Shown: one piece after another, positions 13,486 through 24,528 of the stretch
Position numbering within the stretch: the stretch's first letter is position 1
Layout: the number at the start of each line of letters is the position of its first letter
From: Agapanthus africanus
Lineage: Eukaryota; Streptophyta; Magnoliopsida; Asparagales; Amaryllidaceae
Direction: 5' to 3'
Length of the DNA: 64,000 bases
Assembly: GCA_030015575.1 (NCBI GenBank)
Contig: JASDDO010000006.1
Location: 381,818,137-381,882,136 of the forward strand
Translations under genes and position numbers: made by a program
The notes under the pieces: model-generated
The model's database searches: none
What the model was told of the DNA's origin: nothing
Seen by the model: the letters and a program-made list of their open reading frames with translations, nothing else

Positions 13486-14251
13486 TGATGATGCTCTATA
13501 TTGGCGATCTCCCAATTCAGGACACGTGGCAGATAACGTGTCCCAGAACTCAAAAGAAAGAGCCCACATGGGCCGACCAGGCTACCCCTGTACCCGACCT
13601 GCAAGCACAAGCTGGCCTACCTCAGAGCCCCCTGCAAATTGGCCTCCTCGGCTCCCCCGCTCGTTCCCGAGCTACCACAGGACCAAGATAGCTCGGTTCC
13701 CCCGCTCTTTCCCGAGCTCTCCCGCCGAGGCCATCTTCCTCGGTCCCTCCGACCGACCAACTCCACCACTCACAGGCGTAACCGCCGCTCCGCAAATCTC
13801 GCCATGCGCGGATTCTCCGCCAATCTCACCATGCGCGGATTCTCCGCCGGCAACATCCCACGTTTCACGTCATCACGATCCCCATTAATGGACGATTCGT
13901 TTATTACGCGGGCGTGTCGTCAGGAGCGTAACTGGCGGCGAGATTCTTACGCCTGCTACTGCGTGTTGCCGTCACTATATAAACCCCAATCAGAGAGGGG
14001 TCAAATAAGCTTTTTTCACCCCACTTAGCTATTACTCTGCTTGGATCTTGTGCTAATTTGATCGTCGGTGGGTCCTCGGTGGTACCAACCATCCCGGGAC
14101 TTCCTTGCAGGTACTCGGCGCAAACTCCTCAAAACCACCAATCTTCTCAAAACCAATTGAGACCCGCAAGCAACAGGAGATCACCTCCAAGATCTACCGG
14201 GAGATCGACGGAAGACAACATCTGACGGAGACCCGAAAAGGACTTCCACCA
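13486..14251 (+). repeat. E0 3' LTR
   Basis: It begins TGATGATG right after the polypurine tract and most likely ends ...CCACCA at 14251, about 766 bp. It contains a CACGTGGC motif near the start, a TATA box CACTATATAAACC at about 13973-13984, and GC-rich direct repeats before that (ATGCGCGGATTCTCCGCC twice near 13803 and 13830). The other LTR is outside the window, so the 3' boundary is a judgement from the terminal CA, and no target duplication can be checked. Confidence 0.65.
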
Positions 14252-15974
14252 GGTTGAATAATTAAATTTTAAATGAGTAGCTCATAAAAAACCCGTCCTT
14301 TTATTTTTCTATTACTGTCGGTAGCCCACTTATAAAATATAGATAGGGTAACATCTATGTCTGCTCTGTATCCACTCGGTTTTCAACTATAATGAAACTA
14401 CACGTTTTTTAAGTCAAAAAACATTGTATAAAAAAATGAGGAAAATGCAAAAATGGTTTAAGGCAAAGGGCTAACGCCGGTAATTCTCGCAGGGTGGGTG
14501 ACCATATCACTACAGGCCAGAACTGGATTTGGATATAACACAACTCAGAGGGGGGCATTCTCGTCACGCCTGTAGCGGCTTGGGCCACGTGTCGGTAGGG
14601 GCCCCCACCACATCCCCGGTCACGGGCCACAGGATAAAAAGGTCCAGCTGGAACCGAGTCCGATACCACCCACGTAGCCGACCCACATGCCCTGCTCGCC
14701 AAGGCACCGCTTCACGATCCAGCCACGTGGCGAACACTCCACGTGTCGAGCATGTGGTGCCCATCCTCCCGCGGGCCCCGCTGGCTCAGACGGTTGGGCC
14801 TCGCCTTGACCCTTGACGGGTTCGGGCCTGGAACCGGCCCGCCTATGCGGTTCGCACGCGGCCTGGTCGACACGTCAGCGCGCTGGGGATGACGCGTGGT
14901 GACGTGGGAGCGCCGACGTGGCGGTGCGGGGGTTCGGATCCTTATCCAAAAGACCCAACGACTCGTGGGCCCCACTTTATCCACAAGACAAGCGGGGAGC
15001 CGTTTCGCCTTTTTTTTAAAAAAAGGATACGAGTTTTGCTAACGCGAGCCATGCGTTAATGGTGCTGGGACCGGGCACGGGTCTAGCTGGATCCGGACCC
15101 GACCCGATATGGGTGTGGGGTTTTTGAATTTTCAACACGGAGATAAAAATATGAATTGATTTTTCCATTTGGATTTAGTTGGGATGAAGTAAATAAACAT
15201 TGTTGCTTTTTTGAGTTGAATATTTGTATGGAAATTATGGATCATATTAATTTGGGCGTGTTGAATGTGTCTGCTTGATGGGTCCATAAGCAATTCCTAT
15301 TATATTTGGATTAAATAAACCACCTTTAAAGAGAAAGGGGAAGGGATATATTTAAAATTACAACAACTTAGCTAAATTTGCAAGAAAGTGATAAAGTTGC
15401 TAGGTTGGAAGCTTATTTGGCATAGCGGGGCCAATGGCACATACAAAAAACCCATTAAATATAGATTAAAATGATCAAGTGACAATAAATTGATGATTAT
15501 GCATTGAGTAGAGAGAAATACCCACAAAATAAATAAGAAAGTTAAGGGTTCTTCCTATTCACTTTTTGTCCGTTTTCTAGAAAGTGGTACCGGAAAAGCT
15601 AGAAAGTGGAACCGGAAAAGGATGATATGGCAGGACCTTTTTCCTATCATTTATTTTTAGAAGCAAATAACGAAAATTAAAAAGGAGGGTTTACCATCCT
15701 GCGTTTTATTGATTTTCAATATGCCAAACATGCTCTCAGATTGATTCTTATCCTCTTTACATTTCAATAACCGGAACCATTTAATGCCTTTATTAGAATC
15801 TTGTATTTTTTTGTAGTATAAATAGTACCGCCTAACAACTTAGTTCGGCAAAAGTTGAAGGAATATAAGAAGAATTAATTTAACCTTTCTAAATTCTCTT
15901 ATTCAAATTATGGAATTAGCCATAGATATGTATATGACTTTATTTATCTAAGCATATTTAGTTTTATGTCCTTT
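14252..15974. other. Intergenic DNA between E0 and the TA-rich repeat
   Basis: No protein or RNA gene recognised. It holds a GC-rich patch at 14409-14990 (listed separately), a near-perfect pair of about 22-bp units (CTAGAAAGTGG, then ACCGGAAAAG) at 15577-15620, and an isolated TATA-like GTATAAATAG near 15818. The remainder is AT-rich without recognisable content. Confidence 0.5.
14409..14990. promoter_or_regulatory. GC-rich patch dense in ACGT-core motifs
   Basis: Seven ACGT-core motifs lie within about 340 bases: G-boxes CACGTG at 14586, 14724 and 14740, and CACGTA, CACGTC, GACGTGGG and GACGTGGC variants at about 14671, 14871, 14901 and 14915. Base composition is markedly richer in G+C and CpG than the flanks. 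ACGT cores bind plant bZIP and bHLH factors (ABF, HY5, PIF). A GGATAAAAAGG stretch near 14630 could serve as a TATA box, but no gene is visible downstream on either strand. It may be a promoter remnant or the end of an unrecognised transposon. Confidence 0.35.
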
Positions 15975-16011
15975 GAATATATAAATGGTTCTAAAAAGTA
16001 ATATTCTTTTT

Positions 16012-16048
<37 letters not shown>

Positions 16049-16085
16049 GAATATATAAATGGTTCTAAAAAGTAATATTCTTTTT

Positions 16086-16119
<34 letters not shown>

Positions 16120-16164
16120 AATATATAAATGGTTCTAAAAAGTAATATTCTTTTTGTTTATATA
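15975..16164 (+). repeat. Three-copy tandem repeat with (TA)n runs
   Basis: A 46-base segment starting GAATATATAAATGG begins at 15975, 16049 and 16119, separated by (TA)n runs of slightly different length (periods 74 and 70). MITE A starts at the end of the third copy. Replication slippage in the TA runs is the likely origin. Confidence 0.8.
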
Positions 16165-16552
16165 ATAATAGAGAAAAGAGGCCATAGGAGGGGATTTACT
16201 CCTATGGCGTGGAAAAAATACAACCTCCATCATTTTTTCCGACGATCGGCACCCATCATTATCATCGTTATCATCTAAGATGTGCGTACACCAAATTTCA
16301 TGTAATTCCACAACTTTTTCACCGTTGATTTAGTGGGTTCAAAATTAACGGTTTACCGACAATAGAACTTTTTATATTGCTAAATCAACGGTGAAAAAAT
16401 AGTAGAATCACGTGAAATTTGGTGTACGCACATCTTAGATGATAACGATGATGATGATGGATGCCGATCGTCGGAAAAAATGACGGAGGTTGTATTTTTC
16501 CCACGCCATAGGAGGAAATCCCCTCCTATGGTCTCTTTCCTCCATCAATCTC
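16161..16552. mobile_element. Foldback MITE copy A (Mutator-like)
   Basis: About 392 bp, almost entirely one long imperfect inverted repeat. The outer arms carry AAAGAGGCCATAGGAGGGG, then GCACCCATCAT..., AACTTTTTCACCGTTGATTT, and their reverse complements on the right. A short asymmetric centre (GTGGGTTCAAAATTAACGG) gives orientation. It is homologous to copies B and C. It encodes nothing. The flanks are TA-rich, so no clear target duplication is visible. Confidence 0.8.
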
Positions 16553-16613
16553 AATATATATGTATATACTCAATATATATGTGTATATATATATATATAT
16601 ATACATATATATT

Positions 16614-16657
16614 GAGATTGATGGAGGAAAGAGGCAATAGGAGGGGATTTCCTCCTA
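16614..16657. mobile_element. Isolated terminal fragment of the same MITE
   Basis: Only the outer 44 bases of the inverted repeat (GAGATTGATGGAGGAAAGAGG...) followed by TA-rich sequence and then the start of copy B. Confidence 0.6.
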
Positions 16658-16665
16658 TATATATT

Positions 16666-17049
16666 GAGATTAATGGAGGAAAGAGACCATAGGAGGGGAT
16701 TTCCTCCTATGGCGTGGAAAAAATACAACCTCCGCCATTTTTTCTGACGATCGGCATCCATCATCATCATCGTTATCATCTAAGATGTGCGTATACCAAA
16801 TTTCATGTGATTCCACAACTTTTTCACCGTTGATTTAGTGGGTTCAAAATTAACGGTTTACCGACAATAGAATTTTTTACGTTGCTAAATCAACGGTGAA
16901 AAAGTTGTAGAATCACATGAAATTTGGTTTACCCACATCTTAGATGATAACGATGAAGAGGATGGGGGCCGATCATCGAAAATATTGGTGGAGGTTGTAT
17001 TTTTTCCACACCATAGAAGGAAATTTTCTCTCTTTTCTCCATTATTCTC
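16666..17049. mobile_element. Foldback MITE copy B
   Basis: About 384 bp, from GAGATTAATGGAGG to CCATTATTCTC, with the same arms and the same centre orientation as copy A. Right-arm substitutions show it has diverged. It is noncoding. Confidence 0.8.
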
Positions 17050-17164
17050 TTTTAACTTTCATGTGTCTAAATAATACCGAATGAATAAGTTTAGTTTTAC
17101 TATAATCTTCGCAAATGCTTTCACCGGAAAGGATCCAATTGCTGCGTAAAACAGGATTGGATAG

Positions 17165-17350
17165 ATTTTTTTTTTTGAACTAGCCTGTCAACCTAAATGC
17201 AGACAAAACACCCACACGCATATAACACACACAAGCACGCAACACACATGCCGCAAGCATCCATGAGACGAATATGTCCCGAAAGCATTAAATTGTGGCC
17301 ACTTTCTCTTCTGGAGATCGAACACCGCACTCTTATCAACAAGGGAAGTG
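17165..17350 (-). mobile_element. Possible SINE
   Basis: Read on the - strand there is a B-box-like GTGTTCGATCTCC (near 17306-17318), a unique body, and a terminal oligo(A) of about 10 at 17168-17177. This resembles a plant tRNA-derived SINE, but the A box is weak and no target duplication is convincing. Confidence 0.3.
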
Positions 17351-18766
17351 CCATAGCAAAATAGCAATTGGAGGGATTGCATAAGAATTGATTGGGGTAT
17401 GTATATTGACGTAATAAATGCTGCAGGCATATCCATCCCTCTAACATATTTCATTATCTCTTGACTTGGGATATTCCTAGTCTCCAACCATGATGAAGAG
17501 GACAAGTCGACATTTAGCTTCCAGAACTAAAGAAACATTAAAGTCGATTAGCATCAAAGTTATAATATTGGCCCATTAAAGCAAGAAAAGCAAGATTAAA
17601 GATTAGGATCAAGCTTAGAATATTACCCAAGAGAGACTAGATTTTAAGGTTAAGCTTTATAATACTGCCTATTTTATTTAGAGATTTTTGTATCAAAGCC
17701 AGTCATATTTAGCCTAATTATATATGTGAGAACATAGCAAAGTTTGGCCCTTACATTAGGTTAGGCTAATCTCAATTATGAAATGAGTGATGGCAAAGAC
17801 ATGGATATTTTATTTATTTTAAAAATTTGGTCTTATAAAAAGTAGATAATGGTGTGATCCTATTTGTCCAGCATGTACCTATGGGATATTAAACAATGCA
17901 TGTTGTGCTTGCATGAACATGGATTCCATTCAGCTAAACCCAATTCATGGATTAGTTAAGTTTCTAGACTTGGATAATTTAAGGTATACATTGTCTATCA
18001 GAAGAAAAAGAAAAGAAAAAAGAAAATGAAAAGTTGCTGAAGTGGTGGGTGAGACGTGTACTCTTCTCGTATCACATGGCGGAAAAGTTTTTTTCTTGAA
18101 CGAAGTTACAGATATGATCAGAATTCTTAAGACTATTCAATAGAGCGCCAATGCTTTTTATTTCAACATTTGGAAGAAAGTGGATTGCAACATGATAAAT
18201 TAGAATTTTTGGACCATATCCACCACCAGCTTATAATTAAATGTTGAGAATTGTATGATCCCGTGATATTTTGATTAAATATTAAACTAATGACCATCTT
18301 CTTATGTTATGGCTTATATATTCGTGGAGAACAGAATAAACCGAGGCAAACAATCCATTTGTTTCTAACCTTATTTTCTTAGAAATATCAAAAGTACATG
18401 AAATTTCATTAAGAAGTTAATAAGGAAATTTACAATGGAAAATTTGTGCTCTACCCATAGTTGACATTATAATGCCAACATGAAAAATGCAAATATTCAA
18501 ACTGGATGTTGTAGGACTAGGAGTATATCCATCCTCAGCAACAAGCATATCCTTTTGGGTTTTATTGTCCATACGGTAGTCATTTCTCATAATACCAATG
18601 TGGCTAGTTACATCTATTAAACAATATGCAATTCGAGTCTTTATCTGAAACTAGTACATGGAAGACGTGAGTCTCATCTGTTTGTATATACATCAGAAAG
18701 TTGTGTGTAGATGGATAATAAAAGCATTGACATAGGCACACATTTACAACATCAACAGGACTATTA
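17351..18766. other. Intergenic AT-rich DNA
   Basis: No gene, repeat family or RNA recognised. A purine-rich run of AAAG/GAAAA units lies at about 18001-18030. Short open frames lack any recognisable domain or codon pattern. Confidence 0.5.
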
Positions 18767-18860
18767 GTTGAGCTAACCTTTTTCAAAATGGGATCTCTAA
18801 AGAACTTAGGATCTTGGAGGAAAAAACAAACGCTTCTCTCTACAATTACTATTGTACCCA
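18767..18860 (+). repeat. Dispersed local repeat, unit 1
   Basis: About 94 bp (GTTGAGCTAACC...TTGTACC) repeated in direct orientation at 19566-19653. Part of it is inverted at 19511-19552, and a short part lies at 19086-19109. It is therefore a locally amplified, partly inverted sequence, now interrupted by MITE C. Confidence 0.65.
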
Positions 18861-19100
18861 GTTGCACCATCGATTAGTCTAATTCTTGTGGGGAAGGGGG
18901 GCTTGGAAAGCATGCAATGAGGGGTAAAGGGTAAAATGCAAACTGAAAGGAAAGTGTCCCTCCTCAAACTTCATCATATTTGCTTGAAAAGGTAACCATT
19001 GGCCAATAGTTTCTTTAGTTGATGAATTGGGACATGATTCTTTTGCCGATCGTGGGAACTTTTTATAACATAAACAGTACTATATGTTGAGATAACCTTT

Positions 19101-19109
19101 TTTCAAAAT
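19101..19109. repeat. 9-bp target duplication of MITE C, left copy
   Basis: tttcaaaat, repeated exactly at 19502-19510 on the other side of the MITE. Nine base pairs is typical for Mutator superfamily transposition. Confidence 0.85.
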
Positions 19110-19501
19110 GAGAATAATGGAGAAAAGATGCCATAGTAGGGAATTTCATCCTATGGCGTCGAAAAAATACCCTCTCCTTAGTTTTTTCCGACGATCGGCA
19201 CCCACCATCTTCATCGTCATCATCTAAGATGTGGATACACCAAATTTCATGTGATTCTACAACTTTTTCACCGTTGATTTAGCAATGTAAAAAGTTCTAT
19301 TGTCGGTAAACCGTTAATTTTGAACCCACTAAATCAACGGTGAAAAAGTTGTAGAATCACATGAAATTTGGTATACCCACATCTTAGATGATGACGATGA
19401 AGTTGGTGAGTGCCGATCGTCGGAAAAAACTAGGGAGCGGATGTTTTTTCGACGCCATAGGAGGAAATTCCCTCCTATGGCCTCTTTCCTCCATTAATCT
19501 C
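19110..19501. mobile_element. Foldback MITE copy C with intact ends
   Basis: 392 bp with terminal inverted repeats GAGAATAATGGAG.../...CCATTAATCTC and a perfect 9-bp target duplication. The asymmetric centre is inverted compared with copies A and B, so it was inserted in the opposite orientation. Long terminal inverted repeats plus a 9-bp duplication point to a nonautonomous Mutator-like element. No transposase is present in the window. Confidence 0.88.
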
Positions 19502-19510
19502 TTTCAAAAT
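19502..19510. repeat. 9-bp target duplication of MITE C, right copy
   Basis: tttcaaaat, identical to 19101-19109. Confidence 0.85.
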
Positions 19511-19565
19511 TAGGTACAATAGTAATTGTAGATAGAAGTGTTTGTTCTTTCCTTCATGGCTATCA

Positions 19566-19653
19566 GTTGAGCTAATTAACCTTTTCCAAAATAGGATCTC
19601 TAAAGAATTTAGGATCTTAAAGGAAAGAACAAACCCTTCTCTCTACAATCACT
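19566..19653 (+). repeat. Dispersed local repeat, unit 2
   Basis: Direct copy of 18767-18860 at roughly 85-90% identity by eye. Its last bases run into the possible CACTA end. Confidence 0.6.
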
Positions 19654-19985
19654 ACTACAAATGTGCCCAACGGTAGCCGCTACCAATCACTCGTAAAGGT
19701 TATAGAAGTATTGGTAACGGTTGAAACAGCTACCAATACTAATATATAGTGGGCCCCACAAACTCTGTAGGGATAAAACATCCATTCCCCCTAAAATTTA
19801 CCGAGCCCTCTTCTTTCCCTCCAAATTTCCCCTAGTCCCAGCTCGAGCCCCCGCCGCCTCGCCTCCCCCTCAGCTGTGCCTCCATGGTCGAGCCCCCACC
19901 GCCTCGCCTCCGTGGTCGAGACCCCGTCGAAGCCCTAGCCCGCGATCGATTTCAAGTTTCTAGCGCCCTCGTCGCTAACCCGCGA
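19650..19985 (+). mobile_element. Possible CACTA (En/Spm) transposon end
   Basis: It begins CACTACTACAAATG, the form of CACTA terminal repeats, followed by alternating ACCAAT/ATTGGT-type subterminal repeats at 19670-19735 and a GC-rich Pro/Ser-coding-like stretch at 19820-19985. No opposite terminal repeat (TTTGTAGTAGTG) was seen in the window, so this would be a truncated end. Confidence 0.4.
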
Positions 19986-21560
19986 CCGATACAGAATCCA
20001 AAACGAAAATTTTCGTGATGGCACTAGAAATTAAATCCTAAAATCTTAACCAAAAATCAAAACTAGAAAACACAAGAAAATGATTTAACTACCCGGTTAG
20101 GTTTACAGCCCTTATAGTTGTGTCCTTCGTCTTCGATCCTCTTCTTGAGCTCTTCGAGGTTTCTAGATCGAGCTTGTCCACCGGTCTTCATTTGCCGAAA
20201 ATTATCCACCCGAGGGGATCAAATCTAAGTTTCAATTTCATCAAATGAAGTAACTAAAATTCCTAGGTTTCTAATCTAGAATGTTTAGTGAGTAGTGTGA
20301 GTGTTCTAGTAATTTTTCTTTCTCTTAATCTCTTTGATTCTCATCTCATGAGAGGATAAGAGAATAAGATGAAGAAAGAGTAGCTCAGAAACTAAATGGT
20401 AGAATGATTTATTTTCTTTCAAACTTCAAGCATGCAATTTCCCCCCTTTTTTAGAAATAATTTTATAAGTTTTAAAATGCAACCATGATCGAATAGTGCG
20501 AGCAAATGAATAAATAATTTATTTGCCAATACCTTCCACCATTTCTCCCCTCCACCTTATTTCACAATTTCTATAAAAAGAAAAACCTAGAAATAAGGTG
20601 TTCTCTTTCTAGAAATATTCTTGTATGAATACAAGAATACGCCTCCGCAAATACATGCCCGTATTCGTATCAAAATACGAATACCGAAAAAATAGAAAAA
20701 TACAATGAACATAATACTAGAATATACATATCGAAATATATATGTAAATATTAAATCAAAACTTGATTTAATAATCTGGTTTAATCCTAAGCTGGATAGT
20801 ATTATCATCCGCCCGATTAAATTCCGTGTAGCTAGTATACATACTTAATCGGAATCCTACGCGTATCAATATACGGCTACTACATCATTTCGTCTGAACC
20901 GGAAAAACCCTCTGTGTAAGACTCTAAAGACTCGTTAATACGCTAATGGATTTAACCACAAGCATGCCGGCGGTACTAGCTGTACGTAACGGCTACCCAG
21001 GTATTGAACGAAAGGAACGCCGACGGGAAAATTCATCTGTACCCCTACTAAACCTGTCTGTGGCAATCTCTGTACAGTCTGATCTCTTCGTCTAAGAGTA
21101 TCGCATATCGGGTCTAGGGGGTGGATAACGTCAGACCCCTAATAACCTGATAAGTCGTGTCGGTGTCTAGTTCATCACCTACTGAGAAACTACTGATATC
21201 ACATCAGTAAATCTGTTCCACCTTGGCCAAAGATTTATGGTGATAGCTGGCCCAACACAGCGCAATATCGACTCCTAATCCCGGGAGAGAAGAATCCCTG
21301 ACGATTGCATACTGCCTTCATGTGGCTCGGGATTGTACCCAAGTAAAACCTGTTTGCACGACTCCTTTAAGCCGTTGTAGGTTAGTAATCTAAGTACAGT
21401 GGGAACTCATACGAGACAAATGACAATCTCAGGTCAAAAGACTAATCTGTACTCATGCCACAAGAGAACTTCTATCTGACGATAGCTAATACTATCTAGA
21501 AGTTCTCGACGAGTCTGTCCGGTGTACTCATGTTCAGTCGAAATTAATTGCACATCTGAT
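19985..21560 (-). repeat. Old Copia LTR related to E5, reverse orientation
   Basis: In reverse complement, blocks match the E5 LTR in the same order: CAATACCTGGGTAGC, TCTTTAGAGTC...ACACAGAGG, CGACACGACTTATCA...GGGGTCTGACGTT, and the segment around GGACAGACTCGTCGAGAAC. Similarity is clear but patchy, so it is much older than E5 or from a sister family. The left and right limits are approximate and no target duplication was found. Whether it is a solo LTR or a fragment is unclear. Confidence 0.6.
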
Positions 21561-21848
21561 ATAACATTTTCCTTAATTTTCTTAAATATTTAAAGGTGTT
21601 TAATATAAATATAGAATATATATGGGTTTATCTGCAAATTTACCCTTTACCATATGTTTATATAGTATAATTAACATTATGAAGGAAAATATATGCATAT
21701 AATATTTATAAGATCTTTTGGTAATTAAAAATATGCATATCATATCAAATATTCTTAATCAAATTTCTTAAAGATTTATTACCATATAAAATGATTAAGA
21801 TTATATCTCTAATATAACAAATATTACTAACATTATTCATGGAGATAT
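21561..21848. other. AT-rich spacer
   Basis: Very AT-rich sequence with no recognisable content between the old Copia LTR and the E2 LTR. It may hold the unrecognised start of that Copia LTR. Confidence 0.4.
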
Positions 21849-23062
21849 TGTGCAGATTTAGCTCAGGTCAAGAGATCAAGATATTCAAGAAGCCGGGAGC
21901 AAAAATCTGCCAATAAAATCACAGAATCAATATTAGCAGAAACTCATGAAATATTTCTAACATCCAGATATCAAGAGGATCTCCACGTGTCAACATGAGG
22001 CCACAGCAGAAAACCCAAACCCTAACTCTACCAAACCGCGGCGGTTGCGCTGCCAAATACCCCTATATGCGGCGGATCCGCGGCCGTATCCTGGCCGTAG
22101 GATATGAGATTTTCTCAGTATGACCGCAATAGGAAATCACCATATTAGGCAACTATGGTTTCTGATTTGAGGGCTATATAAAGGATCGAGAGCTAAATTT
22201 AGAGAACTATCACCTTTAACACGAAGCAAATCACCGTCAAAGAACAAGATATCCACGACAGGTCTGCGATTCGACATGATAGAGCGACGTGAATATCGAC
22301 GTAACATCTACTTCCTACGAGGCAGAGATCGAGAGCAACTTCTTCTTCTAATCTAAATTCGAAGGATTTGTACTTGTAATGTTGATTAATAAAGGTAGAT
22401 CATTTGCTTAATTATTTCGCATTTACATTCTGCATTTAAATTCTGCATTATGATTTCCTTCTCTATCCTTTCTTCTTTTTCTTAAAACATGCGTGAGTAA
22501 TTCTCCGCTTGATAGGGTTCATAGGATTAGGGTAGATCAATAGATGATAAAATCGCTTAACTTCTTTTTAAATCTTATAAAGTTTATAAACTTTATCAAA
22601 AGAATCATTAACATCCCAATCGGGCGCGCTATCAATTTATTGATAGTCTCGACCGCGATTTGAGATCAAATTAACAATTGTTTTGATAGAGACTAGACAT
22701 GAATAAAGGTCAATGAAAAGATAAGGGGTAAGAGTGAGAACCCTATCCCTCCAAAAACCCTAATCTTCATTCATCACTATTGATCTAGCTTTAAATCTAT
22801 TAAAACATAAAAGGAGTCATCTTTATTTAATCATCCATTACCACTAAATTCTAATGAACCCTACAAGCTCTTTTCTTATATATTCTACATCCGTGTTTAA
22901 TATAGATCTAGAATCACTCTCCCATATTTCTAATTAACTCATCTAAAGCAAGATTAAAAGTTCCACGTATCCTTACGGACGACCCGTACTCATTTCGGCT
23001 AGCTACACGCGGCACCGTTATTGATTGCGCTTACTACAATCAAACACTTTTCACACCAATCA
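21849..23062 (+). repeat. E2 5' LTR
   Basis: It probably begins TGTGCAGATTTAG and ends ...CACCAATCA, two bases before the primer site. It contains a TATA box GGGCTATATAAAGG at about 22171-22184 and an AATAAA signal near 22388. No partner LTR lies in the window, so the left limit is inferred from the terminal TG and LTR-like content. Confidence 0.6.
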
Positions 23063-23064
23063 AA

Positions 23065-23082
23065 TGGCACCGTTGCCGGGGA
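23065..23082 (+). other. E2 primer-binding site
   Basis: TGGCACCGTTGCCGGGGA, one base from the TGGCGCCGTTGCCGGGGA form common in Athila elements (complementary to tRNA-Asp). Confidence 0.8.
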
Positions 23083-24032
23083 TACATGGGTAATTTTTTT
23101 CTTACTATTCGGGTTGAATTCTTATCCGATCCATAAAATAAAAACCAAAACCGCATCTTGCATATTTAAAGATTATTGTGCGACTTTTTGCGAGAGAATC
23201 TGGAGTCACTGAAACGAGAAAATTGAGATTCAGAGACTTTCAGAGAGGACCAAAGGAGCAAAGGAGGCACTGTAGAAAAAATCAGCAAACGAAACCACCA
23301 TTACGCGGCGGAACTGAGACAGAAGCATCATTTTAGCCGTGGTTGGGCGGCGGCTTGGTAGAGTTAGGTATTCAAACTCCTCTGGTATCTTCCTCATATC
23401 TCTCTCTCCTCTAAAAATCCAATAATTTGATTTTCTACAGGATTCTTTGCAAATTTCGCCGCTCAAAAATGTTTTTGCGTGTTTTGGTTTCGGGTTGTTT
23501 TTGCATATTTTTAATCGGAATTTTAAGGGGAAATAACCCAAATTCAGATTAGGTGGGGAATTCATCACCCTTCCTAGGCCCCACAAATCACAAAACAAGC
23601 ATACACATAAAGCTACATTAATAAAAAATATCTAGACCAAGCCCTAAGAACTGTTGTGCTCAAATTCGGACATAGGAGGGTCGTGGGTAATCTATCGATT
23701 ATTTGCATTTCTTTTGTGGTGTCTAAGGCAAGTGTGACTAAGCAAAGTGGTTATTTAATTAGGCCCGCTATTTCGGTGATTCGTATAGCGGATATCTTTC
23801 ACTTACCTGGCCACAAGAGTAATAAAGAGATGGTAGAGAATTGATCCTACGGCTTGTCCTTTGGAAGTCAAGGAGCGGGCTAGTGCTTGACCTAGGTGAC
23901 CTTAGTTTTAGGTTTGTTTATGCATTTTGTGATTTGTTGAGTCAACCCTCAAGTCCTTCTTTCAAAACAAAACAATCCACATAGAGCTTAAATCATTACC
24001 ATTTCACTCTCTTTTCTTTTCACCTTCTTATA
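23083..24032 (+). other. E2 leader between primer site and gag-like start
   Basis: About 950 bases with no recognisable protein motif. Athila elements often carry a long untranslated leader here. Confidence 0.5.
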
Positions 24033-24523
24033 ATGGGTAACCCAAACAGACGAACTCTTACTGAGCTTTGCTATCCAGAATCAGATATTTCTTGTTTTCG
24101 TAATTGCTTCGGTCAAAAATCCGACTCTACTATGTCTTTAAGAGATAGGATAGAGGAAGCGGAAAGAAACAATTGGACACCTCACTCCAGGTCCTATCAA
24201 CCACATCAAAATTCTACATATTCTTATGATGTTAATCTGTTTAAAGCGAGTGAGGGAACTTCTAAATGCATGTCCATCGCTGAGCATATTGCCAAGGCCG
24301 AAAGTCAAAGTTTCAATCCCGTCAGACCGTTAGGACAACAAACACCATCATTTCCTGATGAAAGTATTGCTACTCGTTTTGCGGCATATATGACATCTGT
24401 TGTCAGTCGCCAACCAACCAACCAATCTAAATATTCTTATTATCACAACGTTGATCCCACTCCTGTCCATTTTTCACAACCATTCGATTCCTATCAATCC
24501 TACCCGACTTTTACACCTTCTCT
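24033..24523 (+). pseudogene. E2 gag-like N-terminal segment
   Basis: It starts MGNPNRRTLTELCYPES, resembling the (N)RRTL-x-E-x-x-x-P start of Athila gag proteins. A polar Ser/Gln/Tyr/Pro-rich region without an obvious capsid domain follows. The coding stretch runs into the E3 insertion and similar polar coding sequence resumes at 59203. Function in this form is unknown. It may come from a nonautonomous derivative. Confidence 0.5.
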
Positions 24524-24528
24524 AGACA
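24524..24528. repeat. Target duplication of E3, left copy
   Basis: agaca directly before the terminal TGTAAC of E3, repeated at 59198-59202. Confidence 0.9.

Larger units (their letters stand above)
1..14251 (+). mobile_element. E0: Tat-lineage Ty3/Gypsy element, 3' part, interrupted by E1
   Basis: The right-hand end has a polypurine tract directly followed by an LTR with a + strand TATA box, so the element reads on the + strand and its 5' half lies off the left edge. Between the missing pol and the 3' LTR is a gene on the opposite strand, the antisense-ORF arrangement known from Tat-lineage Gypsy elements such as Grande and Retand. The body is split by E1 at 2297-12816, flanked by a 5-bp duplication. 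Nothing recognisable as pol is in the visible part. It is a broken fossil. The lineage call rests on the antisense gene and the polypurine tract, not on reverse transcriptase. Confidence 0.75.

Noticed and set aside
14409-14984. Host gene in the GC-rich patch
   Set aside because: Several overlapping frames exist on both strands because of high G+C. None shows a domain or consistent splice signals.
16480-16692. Tyr/Ile-rich small protein
   Set aside because: It is generated by TA microsatellite and MITE ends.
17188-17505. Host protein with Cys/Val-rich C-terminus
   Set aside because: The frame overlaps the oligo(T) and CACA-rich stretch of a possible SINE and has no recognisable motif.
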